This document shows, in pieces, positions 39,916 through 42,302 of a stretch of DNA of 42,302 bases. Within the stretch, counting starts at the first letter, position 1. Every line of letters begins with the position of its first letter. The translations under genes were made by a program, and so were the position numbers. Source of the DNA: Candidatus Intestinimonas stercoravium (GTDB lineage Bacteria; Bacillota; Clostridia; Oscillospirales; Oscillospiraceae); the NCBI GenBank assembly GCA_019117605.1, contig DWZK01000021.1, forward strand, positions 1 to 42,302, written 5' to 3'. The notes under the pieces are model-generated. The model searched no databases, was not told the origin of the DNA, and saw nothing but the letters and a program-made list of their open reading frames with translations.

Positions 39916-40168
39916 GCAAAGCATCCACACCGCCAGGACGGGGCATGAGTACCCCCCAGCACCGCCGGACAGAGAGGACCGCCTTCGGCTGAGAGCGGAC
40001 CACGGACAGGAGGGGGAGAAAGACGGCCCCAGCAGCGGGCCCGGAGACGGGCGCGGTCCCCTTCCCGCAACAGAAGGCTCCAAGGGCCCGCCCCGGCGGG
40101 CTGAAGATGGGTGGCACCACGAAAGCAGGGCGCTTTCGTCCCATTGCAGGGACGGGAGCGCCCTTTTT
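39916..40168 (+). promoter_or_regulatory. T-box riboswitch upstream of hisS, specifier reads Asp (GAC)
   Basis: Stem I shows AGTA (39948-39951) opposite the specifier loop. Helix CCCCCC (39952-39957) pairs with GGGGG (40012-40016), and lower helix GGGGC (39940-39944) pairs with GCCCC (40026-40030). An AGAGAGG motif lies at 39971. Between the two 3' strands stands GAAA-GAC (40018-40024), the position occupied by GAAA-GGC in B. subtilis glyQS, giving specifier GAC for aspartate. The antiterminator core is GGGTGGCACCACG (40109-40121). TGGC would pair with a G73 discriminator, as in tRNA-Asp, not C73 of tRNA-His. The terminator is GGGCGCT / AGCGCCC (40128-40163) plus TTTTT. Low charged tRNA-Asp should permit readthrough. 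Confidence 0.85.
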
Positions 40169-40250
40169 GCGGGGCGGCCCACGGCGGAGCCGGCGCCCTC
40201 TCGGGGGACCTGACCAAGGGACCGGGGGAACGTCCCCTACATTTGCACAC

Positions 40251-40271
40251 TTTTCCACAAAGTTTTCCACA
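40251..40271 (+). promoter_or_regulatory. Two DnaA-box-like TTTTCCACA repeats in the hisS leader
   Basis: TTTTCCACA occurs at 40251-40259 and 40263-40271, in the same orientation 12 bases apart, between the T-box terminator and the duplicated hisS start. Confidence 0.4.
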
Positions 40272-40311
40272 TAGATGCACAGACTATCCCATAGAAAAGG
40301 AGTTTTGCACG

Positions 40312-40374
40312 ATGGCTCCCATCAAGCCCCGCACTCTCTCCGGCTCCATGGAGCTGCCGGCCCCAACGGCCTGA
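40312..40374 (+). pseudogene. Truncated duplicate of the hisS start (20 codons)
   Basis: The 46 bases from 40312 match the true hisS start (40522-40567) at 43 positions and translate MAPIKPRTLSGSMEL against MDRIKPRTLSGFMEL. An AAAAGGAG site precedes it, so it may still be translated. It then diverges and stops at codon 21 (PAPTA-stop). No second half of hisS follows before the real gene. It contains no His codons, so it is not an attenuation leader peptide of the classical kind. Confidence 0.8.
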
Positions 40375-40394
40375 CGGCCGCCGGGGACCCCCTC

Positions 40395-40477
40395 ATTTGA
40401 CTCAAACAGACCGGAATGGATCCGCTCTGTTTCAAGGTTTTTGCTCCGCAAAAACGCTTGGCGCCGCACTTGCGGCG
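40395..40477 (+). other. Three consecutive stem-loops between the two hisS starts
   Basis: AAACAGA / TCTGTTT (40404-40432) with inner CGGA/TCCG, GTTTTTGC / GCAAAAAC (40437-40455) and CGCCGC / GCGGCG (40462-40477) follow in series. They could fold in the hisS mRNA leader or mark a small inserted element. No T-run follows any of them. Confidence 0.5.
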
Positions 40478-40521
40478 GGCGGGGCAGCAGCCTGCTATTT
40501 CTATTGCAAAGGAGCATCACT

Positions 40522-41961
40522 ATGGATCGCATCAAGCCCCGCACTCTCTCCGGCTTCATGGAGCTGCTGCCCAAAGAGCAGGTCCTCTTCGACCGGATGA
40601 CCGACATCCTCCGGGAGAACTACCGCCTCTACGGCTTCACCCCCCTGGACACCCCCGCCATCGAGGCCAGCGAGGTCCTGCTGGCCAAGGGCGGCGGCGA
40701 GACCGAGAAGCAGATCTACCGCTTCACCAAGGGGGACTCCGACCTGTCCCTCCGCTTCGACCTCACCGTGCCCCTGGCCAAATATGTGGCCCTCCACTAC
40801 AACGAGCTGTCCTTCCCCTTCCGCCGCTTCCAGATCGGCAAGGTGTACCGGGGGGAGCGGGCCCAGCGGGGCCGGTTCCGGGAGTTTTATCAGGCGGACA
40901 TCGACGTGATCGGCGACGGCAAGCTGGACATCATCAACGAGGCGGAGGTCCCCGCCATCATCTACCGCACCTTCACCGCCCTGGGCCTCCGCCGCTTCAA
41001 GATCCGGGTCAACAACCGGAAGGTCCTCAACGGCCTCTTCGACCTGCTGGGCCTGAAAGAGCGGGCCGGGGACGTGATGCGCACCATCGACAAGCTGGAG
41101 AAGATCGGCCCCGAGAAGGTGAAGGCCATCCTGTCGGACGACTTCGCCGTCCCCGGCGAGACGGCGGACAAGCTCCTCGCCCTCCTCTCCAGCCCCGACC
41201 CCATGGCCGCCCTGGAGCCCTTCCGGGGACAGAACGAGCTGCTGGACCAGGGCATCGGCGAGCTGTCCACCGTGGTGGGCTACCTCTCCGCCTTCGGCGT
41301 GCCCGAGGACCACTTCACCGTGGACCTGACCATCGCCCGGGGCCTGGACTACTACACCGGCACCGTCTACGAGACGGTCATGCTGGATCACCCCGAGATC
41401 GGCTCCATCTGTTCCGGCGGGCGTTATGATAACTTGGCGGAATATTATACAGAAAAACAACTCCCCGGCGTCGGTATCTCCATCGGTCTCACCCGTCTGT
41501 TCTTCGTCCTTCAGGACCAGGGCTACCTCAACCCCCAGGTGAACGCCGCCCCGGCGGACGTGCTGATCCTCCCCATGACCGAGGACCTGTCCTCCGCCAT
41601 CTCCCTGGCCACCGATCTGCGGGACGCCGGGGTCCGGGCCCAGCTCTACACCGAGAAGAAGAAGTTCAAGGCCAAGATGAGCTACGCCGACAAGCTGGGC
41701 TTCCCCTTCGCCGCCTTCCTGGGGGAGGACGAGGTGAACGCCGGCACGGTGACGGTGAAAGACCTGAAGCTCTCCAACGACCTGACCCCCGAGGAGGTCA
41801 GGGAGCTGGAGGCCCAGGGCATCTGCAAGCAGGTGACCCTCCCTGTCCTGGAGGCCGTGGGATATATCCGCCGCCGCCTGGGGGAGGAGGGGGCCCAGAT
41901 GCCCATCATCGACAAGGGGTACTTCAAGGAGAAGTACGGCCTCCAGGAGCCGGAACAGTAA
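40522..41961 (+). CDS. hisS: Histidyl-tRNA synthetase
   Basis: Class II synthetase charging tRNA-His. The 479 residues begin with RIKPRTLSGFMELLPKEQVL and contain motif 1 (LYGFTPLDTPAIEASEVLL), motif 2 (QIGKVYRGERAQRGRFREFY), the HisA box ARGLDYYTGTVYE, motif 3 (GVGISIGLTRLFFVL) and a C-terminal anticodon-binding domain, followed by about 45 residues of extension (RRRLGEEGAQMPIIDKGYFK). Length is above the usual 420-430. ATG 40522 has AAAGGAG nine bases upstream. It is under T-box control; the expected operon partner aspS, if present, lies past the right edge. Confidence 0.96.
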   Translation: MDRIKPRTLSGFMELLPKEQVLFDRMTDILRENYRLYGFTPLDTPAIEASEVLLAKGGGETEKQIYRFTKGDSDLSLRFDLTVPLAKYVALHYNELSFPFRRFQIGKVYRGERAQRGRFREFYQADIDVIGDGKLDIINEAEVPAIIYRTFTALGLRRFKIRVNNRKVLNGLFDLLGLKERAGDVMRTIDKLEKIGPEKVKAILSDDFAVPGETADKLLALLSSPDPMAALEPFRGQNELLDQGIGELSTVVGYLSAFGVPEDHFTVDLTIARGLDYYTGTVYETVMLDHPEIGSICSGGRYDNLAEYYTEKQLPGVGISIGLTRLFFVLQDQGYLNPQVNAAPADVLILPMTEDLSSAISLATDLRDAGVRAQLYTEKKKFKAKMSYADKLGFPFAAFLGEDEVNAGTVTVKDLKLSNDLTPEEVRELEAQGICKQVTLPVLEAVGYIRRRLGEEGAQMPIIDKGYFKEKYGLQEPEQ

Positions 41962-42302
41962 GGGCGCATATGCCTCTGGCCGGACGGGCGGGGGCCCGGG
42001 CGTAAGACAGCAGCAGATCTACAGTCTGCCCTCTTTGCCCTTCTGCGGGCCACGCGGCGGACGAACATGGCTGGTCCCTCCTGGTCCGTTCAAACGCAGG
42101 AGTTTCCGTCCAGACCGGCACGGCACCACGCCCCGCTTGGTCCACAAACCAGGCGGCAGAGAGATAGGACCACGACCTTTCCCTGTTCCTCCCACGGATG
42201 GCCGTGGCCGGGAGGGGTGCTGATTCGGGGCGTAAAGCATCGCGCCGCCGTATCCTTTCATCTAACACCTCGGTAGAGCCATAAGGCCTCTTTTTCTTTG
42301 GA
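41962..42302 (+). other. 341-base region after hisS without a convincing gene
   Basis: I see no RNA family I can name and no strong promoter. Hairpins occur, among them CCACGG-ATGG-CCGTGG near 42192-42207 and CTCCTG / CAGGAG near 42079-42105. A minus-strand frame of 80 codons (42261 to 42019) has GAGGTG before its ATG but codon use unlike the neighbours, and is left out. The region could be an untranslated leader of the next gene. Confidence 0.4.
42275..42295 (+). terminator. Terminator-like hairpin at the right edge
   Basis: AGAGCC / GGCCTCT with an ATAA loop and one bulge, followed by TTTTTCTTT. It is a short stem, so only a possible terminator of hisS or of a leader RNA. Confidence 0.45.

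Noticed and set aside
40001-40003. CAC as a His specifier codon in the T-box
   Set aside because: It lies in the upper part of stem I, not in the loop facing AGTA; the loop position after GAAA holds GAC, and the TGGC bulge also disagrees with tRNA-His.
40312-40374. Short upstream ORF as a His attenuation leader peptide
   Set aside because: It has no His codons and is clearly a copy of the hisS start.
42019-42261. 80-codon minus-strand frame with GAGGTG before its ATG
   Set aside because: Its codon third positions are mixed, unlike all neighbours; its composition is Gly/Pro/Arg-rich, with no domain or hydrophobic pattern. I could not support it as a gene.

Overview
The window is about 42 kb of a GC-rich (roughly two-thirds G+C) chromosome from an anaerobic, endospore-forming Firmicute. 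A butyrate-forming member of the Oscillospiraceae (Flavonifractor / Intestinimonas / Lawsonibacter-like) fits best. The indicators are a gerA-type spore germination operon, a thiolase plus CoA-transferase operon, a phosphotransbutyrylase-family enzyme, the electron-bifurcating NfnAB pair, a T-box leader, a Noc/ParA/ParB segregation cluster and strong Shine-Dalgarno sequences. The family placement is inferred from gene content and composition, not from a database search.

Layout. The first 640 bases are AT-richer and hold the very 5' end of a 16S rRNA gene on the minus strand, its leader, and four tandem minus-strand rRNA promoters. A minus-strand germination operon follows (gerAA-gerAC-gerAB, 4404 down to 643). 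Plus-strand genes come next: a small membrane protein, nfnA-nfnB, an ArsB/NhaD-type permease, a CofE-like ligase without an obvious F420 context, and a Ptb-family enzyme. From 11034 to 14606 the minus strand carries a SurA-N-like secreted protein and the thl-ctfA-ctfB operon. From 15173 to 24653 the plus strand keeps the classical Firmicute order glmU-prs-pth-mfd, with two oddities: the GlmU-like protein has lost every recognisable uridyltransferase motif, and a P-type Ca2+-ATPase sits between pth and mfd. After a minus-strand HD-domain gene come a GntR/ABC/permease operon and a small CPHC thioredoxin-fold gene.

From 29559 to 33096 lies a chromosome-segregation region: noc, a 383-base intergenic region with DnaA-box-like clusters and a parS site inside a terminator, parA, parB, a membrane coiled-coil gene and a second parS. 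serS, an SLH-domain protein, mscL, rsmG, a MinD-like ATPase and an MgsA homologue lacking key catalytic residues follow. The window closes with hisS behind a T-box whose specifier reads as Asp rather than His, and whose leader contains a broken duplicate of the hisS start.

How the genes work together. thl/ctfAB and the Ptb-family enzyme serve C4 acyl-CoA metabolism, with NfnAB balancing ferredoxin and pyridine nucleotides. ParA/ParB/parS and Noc serve origin segregation and division-site protection. noc, par genes, rsmG, rRNA and several DnaA-box-like motifs together suggest an origin-proximal location. Candidate points of novelty are the degenerate GlmU and MgsA homologues, a thiolase insertion, the Asp-type T-box ahead of hisS with the duplicated hisS start, and parS and Noc-box-like sites placed inside transcription signals.
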